DNA of 64,000 nucleotides from Paracoccus yibinensis (GCF_030846195.1 NZ_JAVCWH010000002.1:248001-312000); one strand, 5' to 3'. Counted from the stretch's first letter, positions 26,312 to 34,609 are shown. Made by a program: numbers and translations. Notes: generated by a model from the letters alone, not told the origin.

Positions 26312-27496
26312 TCACGCCCCGGCCAGCGGCGGCAGGCCCAAAAGCGCCCGCTTTTCCGCATCGGTCAGGAAGGTGGCGGCCCCGATCCGCGCCCATTGCT
26401 GGTCGCGTTCCTCGGCCAAGGCGGGGATACGGTCGGGATCGGGCCGCAGATCGACCTCTGCACCCAGATGCTCGGACAACCACCAGGCGACGGATGCCGC
26501 GACTCGCGTGGCCAGCGGCAGCACCGTCAGGCGATAGAACGCCCGGTGCGCCTCGGCATAGTTCGCATAAGTCGCGTCCCCCGGGATCCCCAGCAGCATC
26601 GGCGGCACCCCGAAGGCCAGCGCGATCTCCCGCGCCGCTGCCATCTTCGTCTCATGGAACTCCATGTCGGACGGCGAGAACCCCATCGGCTTCCAGTCCA
26701 GGCCCCCCTCCAGCAGCATCGGACGCCCTGCATTGCGCGCGCCCTGGTGGTTCATCTCGATCTCGCCCACCAGCCGGTCATATTGCTCGGGCGACAGAAC
26801 CCCCTGCCCGTCCACGCCCTTGTAGACGATAGCGCCACTGGGCCGCGCCGCATTGTCCAGCAGCGCCTTGGACCAGGCCGACGCGCTGTTATGCACATCC
26901 AGCGCCACCGCCGCCGCCTGCATGGGCGACAGCCCGTAATGGTCGTCCTGCGGATGGAAGGACTTGATATGGCAGATCGGATCGGGACTGCCCGTCATGT
27001 CGAAGCGATGCTTCCGCCCGCCCACCGCATAGTCATAGGCGACAGGCCAGCCATCCACGCCCGGAACGATGCTCATCCGGTCCGACCGCAGCACATGCAG
27101 CTCCTCGGGCAGGCCCTGCGCGCCAAGGCCCGCGGCTTCGACATAGCCATTGCCGGACAGCAGCATCTGCCCGAACAGTGCCTCGAACAGCTCGGCCCGG
27201 CCCTGGCCCGGATTAGGCCGCCGCAGCAGATCCAGCACCGGATGGATGTCATAGCGCCGGTCGCGATCCTCGCAGACCAGCGGCACGGCCGCCGCCGCCT
27301 CGGCGATCAGCTTGACGCAGCGAAAGCCCACCGGATTGCCGACAAAGCCGCCCCGCGTCAGGCTGACCGTATCCCGCGACGACCAGATCGCGCGCCCTGC
27401 GCCGCTGGCAAAAGCCACCACCCGGCCCGTCGCACTGGCCTTCCTTTCCGGCGCGGGGGCCTGCTTCTCCTCCCGCGAAAACAATCGAAACGCCAT
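26312..27496 (-). CDS. GTA portal protein g3
   Basis: 394 residues, HK97-type phage portal family. Signatures include NPVGFRCVKLIAEAAAAVPL, ELFEALFGQMLLSGNGYVEA and KMAAAREIALAFGVPPMLLG. The ATG at 27496 is preceded by GGAGG; the longer reading to 27514 crosses the intergenic hairpin. It forms the dodecameric ring through which DNA is packaged and ejected. Confidence 0.95.
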   Translation of the reverse strand: MAFRLFSREEKQAPAPERKASATGRVVAFASGAGRAIWSSRDTVSLTRGGFVGNPVGFRCVKLIAEAAAAVPLVCEDRDRRYDIHPVLDLLRRPNPGQGRAELFEALFGQMLLSGNGYVEAAGLGAQGLPEELHVLRSDRMSIVPGVDGWPVAYDYAVGGRKHRFDMTGSPDPICHIKSFHPQDDHYGLSPMQAAAVALDVHNSASAWSKALLDNAARPSGAIVYKGVDGQGVLSPEQYDRLVGEIEMNHQGARNAGRPMLLEGGLDWKPMGFSPSDMEFHETKMAAAREIALAFGVPPMLLGIPGDATYANYAEAHRAFYRLTVLPLATRVAASVAWWLSEHLGAEVDLRPDPDRIPALAEERDQQWARIGAATFLTDAEKRALLGLPPLAGA

Positions 27497-27510
27497 CTCT
27501 CGCCTCCATG

Positions 27511-27548
27511 CCAACGAAAAAGAGGCCGCCCCGCAGGACAGCCTCTTT
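27511..27548 (-). terminator. terminator-like hairpin between GTA g2 and g3
   Basis: On the minus strand AAAGAGGC (27548-27541) pairs with GCCTCTTT (27526-27519), with the run TTTTTCG following. It sits 15 bases upstream of the portal start inside what should be one long transcript. Confidence 0.6.
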
Positions 27549-27554
27549 GCCTTG

Positions 27555-27592
27555 GTCCAAATATCCTGGGGGTCCGGGGGTGAAACCCCCGA
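27555..27592. repeat. dispersed repeat, copy 1 (GTCCAAATATCCTGGGGGTCC)
   Basis: The core CCAAATATCC-GGGGGTCCGGG is shared with the copy at 32691. It ends in a CGGGGG-TGAAA-CCCCCG hairpin that touches the g2 stop. It looks like a REP-type intergenic element of this genome. Confidence 0.55.
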
Positions 27593-28933
27593 CTACAGCC
27601 GCCGCATCTGCGGCCGTCGCCAGCTTGCCCCCGGCTCGATCACCAACTCATGGATCGCCCAGACCAGCGCATCCAGACGGTCAGGCGACCCGCGCCCCTC
27701 GAAGCCACGCACGGTCATCTGGCACATCTGGTCCTCTAGCGCGCCAAGCCCGCGCAGGTGCTTGACCCGCCCCTGCTCATAAAGCGCCGCCACAGGCTCG
27801 GCCCGCAGCCCCTTGCCCCGCCCGGCGCGAAGCGCGCGGAACGGCACCAGGGGATCCACCTGCCGGATCACGCTTTCCACCAGATCGCCGCCCTGGTTCA
27901 CCTCAGCCACCAGCCGTTCTGCGCCGTGCCGGTCCATCGCAGCAATGGCAGCCCGCGCCCAGTCCAGCGGCCCGCCCTTGATCGTGGCGTCCTCCAGCAC
28001 ATAGGCCGTCCAGCTTCCCGGCTCGCCCTCGGCCACGACGCCCGCGACCACGATGCCGCATTCGTCGCTGGCCTTGCCCGCCGTCACGGCCGGATCGACT
28101 GCCACGACGACACGCGACAGCTTCGGCGCGCGTTCGACCCGCGCGCCCTCCAGCATTGCCGTTGTCCACAGCGCGCCCTCGATATCGTCCAGCAGAACGC
28201 CATCCAGTTCCTGCCGCCCCAGCCGCGTCCCGCCGTAACGCGACGCGACCTCGGCCAGGAAGCTTTCCGCCAAATAGGCGCGGTTCGCATCCGTGGGCGC
28301 ATGGGTCGTGACCGTGGACGCGTTGCCCAGGATCCGTTTCAGCACCCCCACATTGCGCGGCGTCGTGGTGACCACCTGCTGGGGATGCTCGCCCAGGCGC
28401 AGCGCGAATTGCAGCATGTCCCAGACATCCTCGGACTTCTTCCACTTGGCCAGTTCGTCCGCCCAAGCCGCGTCGAACTGCGGCCCGCGCAATGCTTCGG
28501 GTTCATGCGCGGAATAGACCGTGGCCGTCGCGCCATTGGCCCAGACCAGCCGCCTGCGCCCGGCTTCCCAGACGGGGCGCCGGTCGGGGGGCGAACATGC
28601 GAGGATGCCGCTTTCGCCGAACACCATCACCTCGCGCACCTGGTCGAAGGTTTCCCCGACCAGGGCCACGCGATGGCATTTCCCCGGTGCGGCGGCAGTC
28701 GGTCCCTCGACCATCCGCCGCACCCATTCGGACCCGGCGCGGGTCTTGCCCGCGCCGCGCCCCCCCATGATCACCCAGGTCTTCCAGTCGCCCTCGGGGG
28801 GCAACTGGTGATCCAGGGCCCAGAACTCGAACATCCAGGGCAGCGCCATCAGCGCATTTTCCGAAAGCCCGCCCAGGAATTCATCAACGTCCTCCGGCGC
28901 GGCGGAGGCAAGCCAGGCGGCGCCCGATCTCAT
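27593..28933 (-). CDS. GTA large terminase g2
   Basis: 446 residues from the ATG at 28933; an upstream in-frame ATG at 29002 would add 23 residues within g1. The packaging ATPase has Walker A GGRGAGKTR (57-65), the Walker B-like region AAWADELAKW and motif TTTPRN, followed by the RNase H-like nuclease domain with AVDPAVTAG and a late Asp in SPDRLDALVWA. In GTAs it packages host DNA with little sequence preference by headful filling. The frame is intact. Confidence 0.95.
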   Translation of the reverse strand: MRSGAAWLASAAPEDVDEFLGGLSENALMALPWMFEFWALDHQLPPEGDWKTWVIMGGRGAGKTRAGSEWVRRMVEGPTAAAPGKCHRVALVGETFDQVREVMVFGESGILACSPPDRRPVWEAGRRRLVWANGATATVYSAHEPEALRGPQFDAAWADELAKWKKSEDVWDMLQFALRLGEHPQQVVTTTPRNVGVLKRILGNASTVTTHAPTDANRAYLAESFLAEVASRYGGTRLGRQELDGVLLDDIEGALWTTAMLEGARVERAPKLSRVVVAVDPAVTAGKASDECGIVVAGVVAEGEPGSWTAYVLEDATIKGGPLDWARAAIAAMDRHGAERLVAEVNQGGDLVESVIRQVDPLVPFRALRAGRGKGLRAEPVAALYEQGRVKHLRGLGALEDQMCQMTVRGFEGRGSPDRLDALVWAIHELVIEPGASWRRPQMRRL

Positions 28934-29303
28934 CTCGTGCCTGGTCAAGGTCGAGGCTGCCTCCTCCGACCCCGCCGGCGATATCCTTGCGTAACTTGTC
29001 AACCCTGTTCCTTTCCGCCATCAGAAGGCCCACCGCCTCGCGGACGACCTTCGCGGTTTGCATGGCTTCCTTCAGCTCGGCGGGATCGACGGCCCCGCTC
29101 TGCCGGGCCTCCAACGCGGCCTCGTGACGTTTCAAATCCTTGACGTACGACCAGAACAACCCCTCGGCGACGGAGATGGCCTCGTTCGGGTCCATCTCCA
29201 GCGCAGCACTCGCACCAGGCTTCACGTCCGTCCGGGCAAGGTTTCCCCCGGCCACAAACGGTCCTTCGGGATCAACGACCCCGCGCCATTCCATATCGTT
29301 CAT
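28884..29303 (-). CDS. GTA g1, small terminase-like protein
   Basis: 139 residues, first gene of the cluster. Helical and charged, with NEAISVAEGLFWSYVKDLKRHEAALEARQSG and AVGLLMAERNRVDKLRKDIAGG, it matches the GTA g1 family, reported as the small terminase in R. capsulatus. It overlaps the terminase start region by 50 or more bases, as g1 and g2 do elsewhere. It is preceded by a promoter and leader hairpin. Confidence 0.85.
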   Translation of the reverse strand: MNDMEWRGVVDPEGPFVAGGNLARTDVKPGASAALEMDPNEAISVAEGLFWSYVKDLKRHEAALEARQSGAVDPAELKEAMQTAKVVREAVGLLMAERNRVDKLRKDIAGGVGGGSLDLDQARDEIGRRLACLRRAGGR

Positions 29304-29340
29304 GCAAACTGTCCCGCCTCGTGTCCTGTCCGCACGAGCC

Positions 29341-29383
29341 GAAAAATGAAAAAGCGGCCCTAGGGGTCGCCCCCCGGCCGCTT
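29341..29383 (-). terminator. intrinsic-terminator-like hairpin in the GTA leader
   Basis: On the minus strand AAGCGGCC (29383-29376) pairs with GGCCGCTT (29359-29352), with an inner GGGG-CGA-CCCC stem, and is followed by TTTTTCATTTTTC. It lies between the predicted GTA promoter and g1, so it would terminate or attenuate the GTA transcript. Confidence 0.65.
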
Positions 29384-29407
29384 GCCCACTTTTCCCAGCA
29401 TGTAAAT

Positions 29408-29436
29408 GTTCTACCCCAGGGCGTTCGGTAAGTCAA
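29408..29436 (-). promoter_or_regulatory. candidate sigma-70 promoter of the GTA operon
   Basis: On the minus strand TTGACT (29436-29431), a 17-base spacer and TAGAAC (29413-29408) make a near-consensus promoter about 105 bases before g1. The 278-base gap between g1 and the coiled-coil gene holds this, the leader hairpin and the upstream repeats. Confidence 0.55.
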
Positions 29437-29469
29437 TTGCTAAACCTTGGCGCGCACGCTCAATGGTAA

Positions 29470-29520
29470 ATTAGCCAAGTTTAACAAGTAGTTGACCCCT
29501 GCAACACCTTGCGCAACACC
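29470..29520. promoter_or_regulatory. possible CtrA-like site and GCAACACC direct repeats upstream of GTA
   Basis: ATTA-N7-TTAAC at 29470-29485 is one mismatch from the CtrA box TTAA-N7-TTAAC. GCAACACC occurs at 29501-29508 and again at 29513-29520. Both lie upstream of the GTA promoter, where an activator could bind. The assignment is speculative. Confidence 0.35.
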
Positions 29521-29581
29521 CCTTGATGTTGCGATGCAGCGCCTGCCGGAAACCGCTCCGACAGGGCGCGGGATTCGCCTG

Positions 29582-30022
29582 TTAGACGTCCTTGGTTCCC
29601 TTGGACTTCGTGCCCTTTGCCTCAGTCGCGGCGGCGATGGCATTGGCGGCCTCGTCCTGCATCTTCTGCGCAAAGCCGACCATCTGCGCGGCATAGGCTT
29701 CGGCCCATTCGGGGAAATGCCCCGACTTCATCGCGGCGGCGCGCATTTCCTCGCCCTTTTCGCGCATCTTCTGGAACTGCTCCTCCCAGGCGGTCTGCAT
29801 CGTCTGCCACTGGTTGCGGACGTTCTCGCCGGCTTCCTCGAAATAACCCCGGAACTGCCGGTTCATCTCGTCCTGGCGCTGCATGGCGGTTTCCTGCCAC
29901 TTGCGGGCACTGGCCATCATCTCGTCGTTGCGGCTGTTCATCTCGTCCTGCCATTCGGCCACGCGCTTTTCATAGGTGCGGGCATTTTCGGCCAGGGTCG
30001 AGAACATGTCGGACAGTTTCAT
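29582..30022 (-). CDS. coiled-coil protein, phasin-like, unknown function
   Basis: 146 residues, nearly all helical and rich in Glu, Gln, Met and Ala, with repeated RNDEMM, RQDEMNRQF and AWEEQFQKMREKGEEM patterns. A C-terminal Lys/Thr tail follows AANAIAAATEAKG. It resembles phasin-type or other amphipathic granule-binding proteins in composition, but no diagnostic motif proves this. The ATG at 30022 has AGGAGG upstream; the longer frame to 30121 has arginine-rich, non-coding character. Confidence 0.75.
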   Translation of the reverse strand: MKLSDMFSTLAENARTYEKRVAEWQDEMNSRNDEMMASARKWQETAMQRQDEMNRQFRGYFEEAGENVRNQWQTMQTAWEEQFQKMREKGEEMRAAAMKSGHFPEWAEAYAAQMVGFAQKMQDEAANAIAAATEAKGTKSKGTKDV

Positions 30023-30145
30023 GGCGCATCCTCCTGCCAGGGCGGCGCCCGGCGCGGTCCGCGCCATTGGAAAAGCCCGCCCCTTGACCGCGATGCTGCG
30101 GCGGGGGGCGGGCTTTGTCAAACCCTTTGAACGGCTTGGGCCGCG

Positions 30146-31330
30146 TCAGCCGTCGCCCTGGACGGGACTGGTCGGATCCTCGCCACGCTGCCGCTCGATC
30201 TCGCGCCAGCGCGCCACGGCGTCGTTGTGTTCCGCCAGGGTGCGGGAAAAGGCGTGCCCGCCCGTCCCGTCGGCCACGAAGAAAAGGTAATCCGTCTCGG
30301 CCGGGTTCAGCGCCGCCCGGATCGCGGCACGGCCCGGATTGGCGATCGGCGTGGGCGGCAGCCCGTCGACACGATAGGTGTTATAGGGCGTTGTCGCGGC
30401 CAGTTCCGACCGCCGCAGCCCCCGGTCCAGAACCCCCTCACCGTTGGTGATGCCATAGATCACCGTCGGATCCGTCTCCAGCCGCATTCCCTGCTCCAGC
30501 CGATTGACGAAGACGCTGGCGACCTGCGGCCGTTCATCCGCCACGCCCGTTTCCTTTTCGACGATCGAGGCCATGATCAGCGCCTCCTCAGGCGTCCGAT
30601 AAGGCAGGCCGAAGGGCCGCGCCTCCCACTCGGCGGCCAGGATCGCCGCCTGGCGCTGCGCCATCTCGGCCAGCAGCGCGCCTCGGCTGGCGCCCTTCTC
30701 GACCTCATAGGTGTCGGGCGCCAGGCTGCCCTCCGCCGGGATGTCCTCGACCTCTCCGGTCATGAAGCTGGCAGCCTTCAGCGCCTCCACGACCTGCCAG
30801 CTTGTCACGCCCTCGGCCATGGCAATGCGCAGCCGCGCGCCGGGCTTTTCGACAGCGGCGACAATGGACTCGGGCGCGGTTTCGGTTGCGGGATTGAAGC
30901 GCGCCATCTCCTCGAAGGCACCGGTATCGGGGTTCATGTCGCGCAGCAGAACGGTGTTTTCCCGCACGCCCACGCGGACCAGCACCTCGGTTCCGCAGGT
31001 CGAAGGCCCGCCTGCCGTGATAACGCCGACGATCTCCTCCATGCTGGCGCGGGGCGGCACAAGATAGCTGCCGAATTTCAGGTCGCGCGCCTTGTCCAGG
31101 TAGTCAGCGCCGGCCCGGAAGACATAGGAATTGCTGATCGCCCCCTGCTCGGCCAGTTGCTGGCTGACCGCGTTCAGGCTCGCGCCCGGCGCCACCTGCA
31201 CGCATTGCGCGACCGCGCTTGGCCCCGGCCCGCTGAACTGGTGCTTGCCCCAGGCCACCGCCGCCGCAGCGGCAATCAGCAGCACGATCAGCAGCGTCAG
31301 GAAGTTCGAGGCGATGTTGCGCCAGATCAT
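30146..31330 (-). CDS. mltG: endolytic murein transglycosylase MltG
   Basis: 394 residues. An N-terminal membrane anchor (FLTLLIVLLIAAAAAVAW, about 10-27) precedes a LysM-like segment and the YceG catalytic domain. The catalytic Glu lies in MASIVEKETGVADERP, and the VFVNRLEQGMRLETDPTVIYG and PYNTYRVDGLPPTPIANPG signatures are complete. It cuts nascent glycan strands and sets their length. The ATG overlaps the fabF stop (ATGA), so the genes are coupled. Confidence 0.96.
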   Translation of the reverse strand: MIWRNIASNFLTLLIVLLIAAAAAVAWGKHQFSGPGPSAVAQCVQVAPGASLNAVSQQLAEQGAISNSYVFRAGADYLDKARDLKFGSYLVPPRASMEEIVGVITAGGPSTCGTEVLVRVGVRENTVLLRDMNPDTGAFEEMARFNPATETAPESIVAAVEKPGARLRIAMAEGVTSWQVVEALKAASFMTGEVEDIPAEGSLAPDTYEVEKGASRGALLAEMAQRQAAILAAEWEARPFGLPYRTPEEALIMASIVEKETGVADERPQVASVFVNRLEQGMRLETDPTVIYGITNGEGVLDRGLRRSELAATTPYNTYRVDGLPPTPIANPGRAAIRAALNPAETDYLFFVADGTGGHAFSRTLAEHNDAVARWREIERQRGEDPTSPVQGDG

Positions 31331-32589
31331 TCCTTGACCGCCCCCAGCACCAGCGACGCATTGGTGCCGCCGAAGCCGAAGCTGTTGGACAGCACCACAT
31401 CCACCTTGCGCCGCACGGCTGCATTGGCAGCCAGATCCAGCTTCGGCTCGACGGCCGGGTTGTCCAGGTTGATCGTCGGCGGGCAGATCTGATCGCGGAT
31501 CGCCAGCACGCAGAAAATCGCTTCGACCGCACCGGCCGCGCCCAGCAGATGCCCGATGCTCGACTTCGTGGACGACATCACCACGTTCGGCGCGTGATCG
31601 CCCAGCAGCCGTTCAACCGCGCCCAGTTCGATGGTATCGGCCATGGTGCTGGTGCCATGCGCGTTGATGTAATCAACCGCCGAAGGCTCCAGCCCGGCAT
31701 TCTTCAGCGCATTCCGCATCGCCCGGAAACCGCCATCGCCATCCTCGCTTGGCGCGGTGATGTGATAGGCGTCGCCCGACAGGCCATAGCCCAGGATCTC
31801 GGCATAGATCTTCGCGCCCCGTGCCTTGGCGTGCTCGTATTCTTCCAGCACCAGACAGCCCGCGCCCTCGCCCATCACGAAGCCGTCGCGGTCCACGTCA
31901 TAGGGGCGGCTGGCCGCCTGCGGGTCGTTGTCGCGCTTGGTGGACAGCGCCTTGCAGGCGTTGAAGCCCGCGATGCCGATCTCACTGATCGGGCTTTCCG
32001 CGCCACCCGCGACCATCACGTCGGCATCGCCCAGCATGATCAGCCGCGCCGCATCACCGATGGCGTGCGCGCCGGTGGAACAGGCCGTCACCACCGCATG
32101 GTTCGGCCCCTTGTAGCCAAAGCGGATGCTGACCTGCCCGGACACAAGGTTGATCAGCGCGCCGGGAATAAAGAAGGGCGAGACCCGCTTCGGCCCGCGC
32201 TCCTTGATCAGCACCGCCGTTTCCGCGATCGAGGTCAGCCCGCCGATCCCCGACCCGATCATCACGCCGGTCCGTTCGCGATCCTCGTCACTCGCAGGCT
32301 CCCAGCCGGAATCCTTCACCGCCTGCTCGGCCGCGGCCATTCCGTACAGGATGAAGTCATCGACCTTGCGCCGGTCCTTCGGCTCCATCCAGTCGTCGGG
32401 GTTGAAGCTGCCGTCGCTGCCGTCTCCAAACGGGATCTCGCAGGCATATTTCGTCACGACATCCTTGGGATCGAATCGCGTGATCCGCCCGGCACCCGAC
32501 TGCCCGGCCAGCAGCCGTTCCCAGGTCGCCTCGACGCCGCAGGCCAGCGGCGTGACCATGCCCAATCCGGTGACAACAACCCTGCGCAT
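31327..32589 (-). CDS. fabF: 3-oxoacyl-ACP synthase II FabF
   Basis: 420 residues. It condenses malonyl-ACP with acyl-ACP in fatty acid elongation. The catalytic Cys is in VTACSTGAHAIGDAARLI, the His residues in INAHGTSTMADTIE and SSTKSSIGHLLGAAGAVEA. The ATG at 32589 has AAGGA upstream; a TTG two codons earlier is in frame. It precedes mltG, an arrangement common in alphaproteobacteria. acpP is not seen upstream in this window. Confidence 0.96.
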   Translation of the reverse strand: MRRVVVTGLGMVTPLACGVEATWERLLAGQSGAGRITRFDPKDVVTKYACEIPFGDGSDGSFNPDDWMEPKDRRKVDDFILYGMAAAEQAVKDSGWEPASDEDRERTGVMIGSGIGGLTSIAETAVLIKERGPKRVSPFFIPGALINLVSGQVSIRFGYKGPNHAVVTACSTGAHAIGDAARLIMLGDADVMVAGGAESPISEIGIAGFNACKALSTKRDNDPQAASRPYDVDRDGFVMGEGAGCLVLEEYEHAKARGAKIYAEILGYGLSGDAYHITAPSEDGDGGFRAMRNALKNAGLEPSAVDYINAHGTSTMADTIELGAVERLLGDHAPNVVMSSTKSSIGHLLGAAGAVEAIFCVLAIRDQICPPTINLDNPAVEPKLDLAANAAVRRKVDVVLSNSFGFGGTNASLVLGAVKE

Positions 32590-32686
32590 CGGCAATGTCC
32601 TTCAAGCTGCAAATCTGTTGCAGACCTGATACACGCGCCGGCAGAACCACGCAACGCCGGGGCCTTCACAGCGGCGCCATTCATTC

Positions 32687-32725
32687 TGGCCCAAATATCC
32701 CGGGGGTCCGGGCTGGCCCCCGGCT
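32687..32725. repeat. dispersed repeat, copy 2 (CCCAAATATCCCGGGGGTCC)
   Basis: The core CCAAATATCCCGGGGGTCCGGG matches copy 1 near 27557 with one change and again ends in a GC-rich hairpin (CCGGG/CCCGG). It lies in the 154-base gap between the fabF and kinase genes. Confidence 0.5.
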
Positions 32726-32743
32726 CTCGCGGGACGCAAAGCC

Positions 32744-33757
32744 TCAGATCAACCCTTCGGCACGGAAATCCGCCCGCAGGTCACGCTCGGGGCGCGGGCC
32801 GACATGGCCGATCACCTCGGCCGCAGCAACGCAGCCCATGCGCCCCGCCACAGCCAGGGGCCCGCCGGTCGCCAGACCATACAGCAGCCCCGCCGCGAAC
32901 TGGTCCCCGGCCCCCGTTGCATCCACCGGCACGATCCGGTGCACCGGCGCACTCACCCGTTCCCCGTCGCGGATCAGGATCGCGTCCTCGCCCGACCGCG
33001 TGCAGATCACCGTGCCGCAATCGACGCTAGCCAGCCGCAGCGCCTCCTCCAGATCGTCCACCTGATAAAGCGACTGCCATTCATGGACATTGCCGATCAC
33101 GTAATCCATCGGCCCGGCAACCAGCCGCCGGAAATCCTCGCGGTGGCGGTCCACGCAGAACGGATCGGACAGTGCGATCCCCGCCTGCCCGCCCGCCTCG
33201 TGACAGGATTTCGCGGCCTTCAGGAAAGCCTCTTTCCCCTTGGGCTTGTCGAACAGGTATCCTTCCAGGAACAGCCAGCCAGCCCCCTGGAACACCGACG
33301 GATTCACGTCCTCCGGCCCCAGCTCGGCGGAAATCCCCAGATAGGTATTCATCGACCGCTCGCCATCCGGCGTCACCAGGATGATGGAACGCGAGGTCGG
33401 CAACTGTTCCCCCGCGACAGGGGGATTGACGAAGACCGTCCCCGCCGCCTCGGTCTGCTCGGCATAGGACAGGCCCAGCGGATCGTCCGCCACCCGCCCG
33501 ATGAAGGCCGTGCGCAGCCCCAGCATCCCGATCCCCGCCAGCGTGTTCGCCACCGACCCGCCCGGCACCAGCTTGGACTGCGCGCGTCCTGGCCCATGAT
33601 CATCGGCCTGTGCCGCCATCAGGTATTCCGACCGCTCGCGCTCGATCAGCTGCATGATGCCCTTCTGGACGCCAAGCGCCGCCAGTCGGTCGTCCGTGGT
33701 GGGCGAGATGACATCCATCACCGCATTGCCGATGCCGATCACATAGGGTGTGGTCAT
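32744..33757 (-). CDS. PfkB-family carbohydrate/adenosine kinase
   Basis: 337 residues. The ribokinase fold shows GIGNAVMDVI at the N-terminus, PGGSVANTLAGIGMLG near 70, and the catalytic/anion-hole signature DATGAGDQFAAGLLYGLA near 285-300. It resembles the adenosine-kinase-like group in alphaproteobacteria, so adenosine or another nucleoside/sugar is the likely substrate, but the exact one is not determinable. The ATG overlaps the nth stop. Confidence 0.9.
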   Translation of the reverse strand: MTTPYVIGIGNAVMDVISPTTDDRLAALGVQKGIMQLIERERSEYLMAAQADDHGPGRAQSKLVPGGSVANTLAGIGMLGLRTAFIGRVADDPLGLSYAEQTEAAGTVFVNPPVAGEQLPTSRSIILVTPDGERSMNTYLGISAELGPEDVNPSVFQGAGWLFLEGYLFDKPKGKEAFLKAAKSCHEAGGQAGIALSDPFCVDRHREDFRRLVAGPMDYVIGNVHEWQSLYQVDDLEEALRLASVDCGTVICTRSGEDAILIRDGERVSAPVHRIVPVDATGAGDQFAAGLLYGLATGGPLAVAGRMGCVAAAEVIGHVGPRPERDLRADFRAEGLI

Positions 33758-34416
33758 GCGGTCTTCTCCTCGTATGGGCACAGATCGTAGATGGGGCAGA
33801 CCGCGCAGCGCGGGCGGCGGGCCTGGCAGATATAGCGGCCGTGCAGGATCAGCCAGTGATGGGCGTTGTCCTGGAACCGCGCGGGGACGTTGTCCTCGAT
33901 CGCACGCTCGACCTCGTCCACGTCGCGGCCCGGCGCGATGCGGGTGCGGTTGCCGACGCGGAAGATATGGGTATCGACCGCCTGCGCGGGATGGCCGAAG
34001 GCGCTGTTCAGGACCACGTTCGCGGTCTTGCGCCCCACGCCGGGCAGCCGCATCAGGGCCGCGCGGCTGTCGGGCACCTCGCCGCCGAATTCGTCCACCA
34101 GGATGCGCGACAGGGCGATCACGTTCCTGGCCTTCTGGCGGAACAGCCCGATCGTCTTGACATGCTCGGTGACGCCCTCAAGGCCCAGATCCAGCATCTT
34201 CTGCGGCGTGTCGGCGATGGCGAACAGTCCGCGCGTGGCCTTGTTCACGCCCACGTCGGTCGCCTGGGCCGACAAGGCGACGGCGACCACCAGCGTGAAG
34301 GGATTGGTGAACTCCAACTCGGTCACGGGCCGGGGATTGGCCTCGGCCAGGCGCGAGAAGATCGCGACTTGCTGGGCAAAGGGCAAGGGCTGCGGCAGGC
34401 GGCGGGGCTGGACCAT
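33754..34416 (-). CDS. nth: endonuclease III (DNA glycosylase/AP lyase) Nth
   Basis: 220 residues. It removes oxidised pyrimidines in base excision repair. The helix-hairpin-helix LPGVGRKTANVVL holds the catalytic Lys, the Asp is in AVDTHIFRVGNR, and the 4Fe-4S loop C-x6-C-x2-C-x5-C is seen as CQARRPRCAVCPIYDLC at the end. The ATG at 34416 gives the family N-terminus. Translationally coupled to the downstream kinase (ATGA). Confidence 0.96.
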   Translation of the reverse strand: MVQPRRLPQPLPFAQQVAIFSRLAEANPRPVTELEFTNPFTLVVAVALSAQATDVGVNKATRGLFAIADTPQKMLDLGLEGVTEHVKTIGLFRQKARNVIALSRILVDEFGGEVPDSRAALMRLPGVGRKTANVVLNSAFGHPAQAVDTHIFRVGNRTRIAPGRDVDEVERAIEDNVPARFQDNAHHWLILHGRYICQARRPRCAVCPIYDLCPYEEKTA

Positions 34417-34561
34417 GACCCGACGCTTTTGACCGGCCCGGCGCCGCAATGCAAGCCCGGCCTGCAAGCGAGGGTTTTTCCGCCAGTCCAATAACTTCCA
34501 CGCAGCCGTGACTTTCCTTTCGGCCGGAACTGGGCCAGCTTCGGGCACGTTTGACGGCAAA

Positions 34562-34573
34562 GGCAAATTTGCC
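34562..34573. promoter_or_regulatory. 12-bp perfect palindrome upstream of the OmpA-type gene
   Basis: GGCAAATTTGCC lies 36 bases before the start of the OmpA-type lipoprotein gene in the 193-base divergent gap with nth. It could be an operator or a leader stem; nothing else in the gap is recognisable. Confidence 0.3.
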
Positions 34574-34609
34574 GCATCTTCCCGTCGCAAGACCATGAAA
34601 GGACATCCC

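Noticed and set aside
23899..26832. 977-codon open frame antisense to the GTA capsid genes
   Set aside because: Low-complexity composition and no motif; the minus strand carries recognisable g3-g6 proteins.
14604..29303. An ordinary prophage
   Set aside because: Gene order and sizes follow the GTA cluster exactly, and integrase, repressor, replication and attachment sites are missing.
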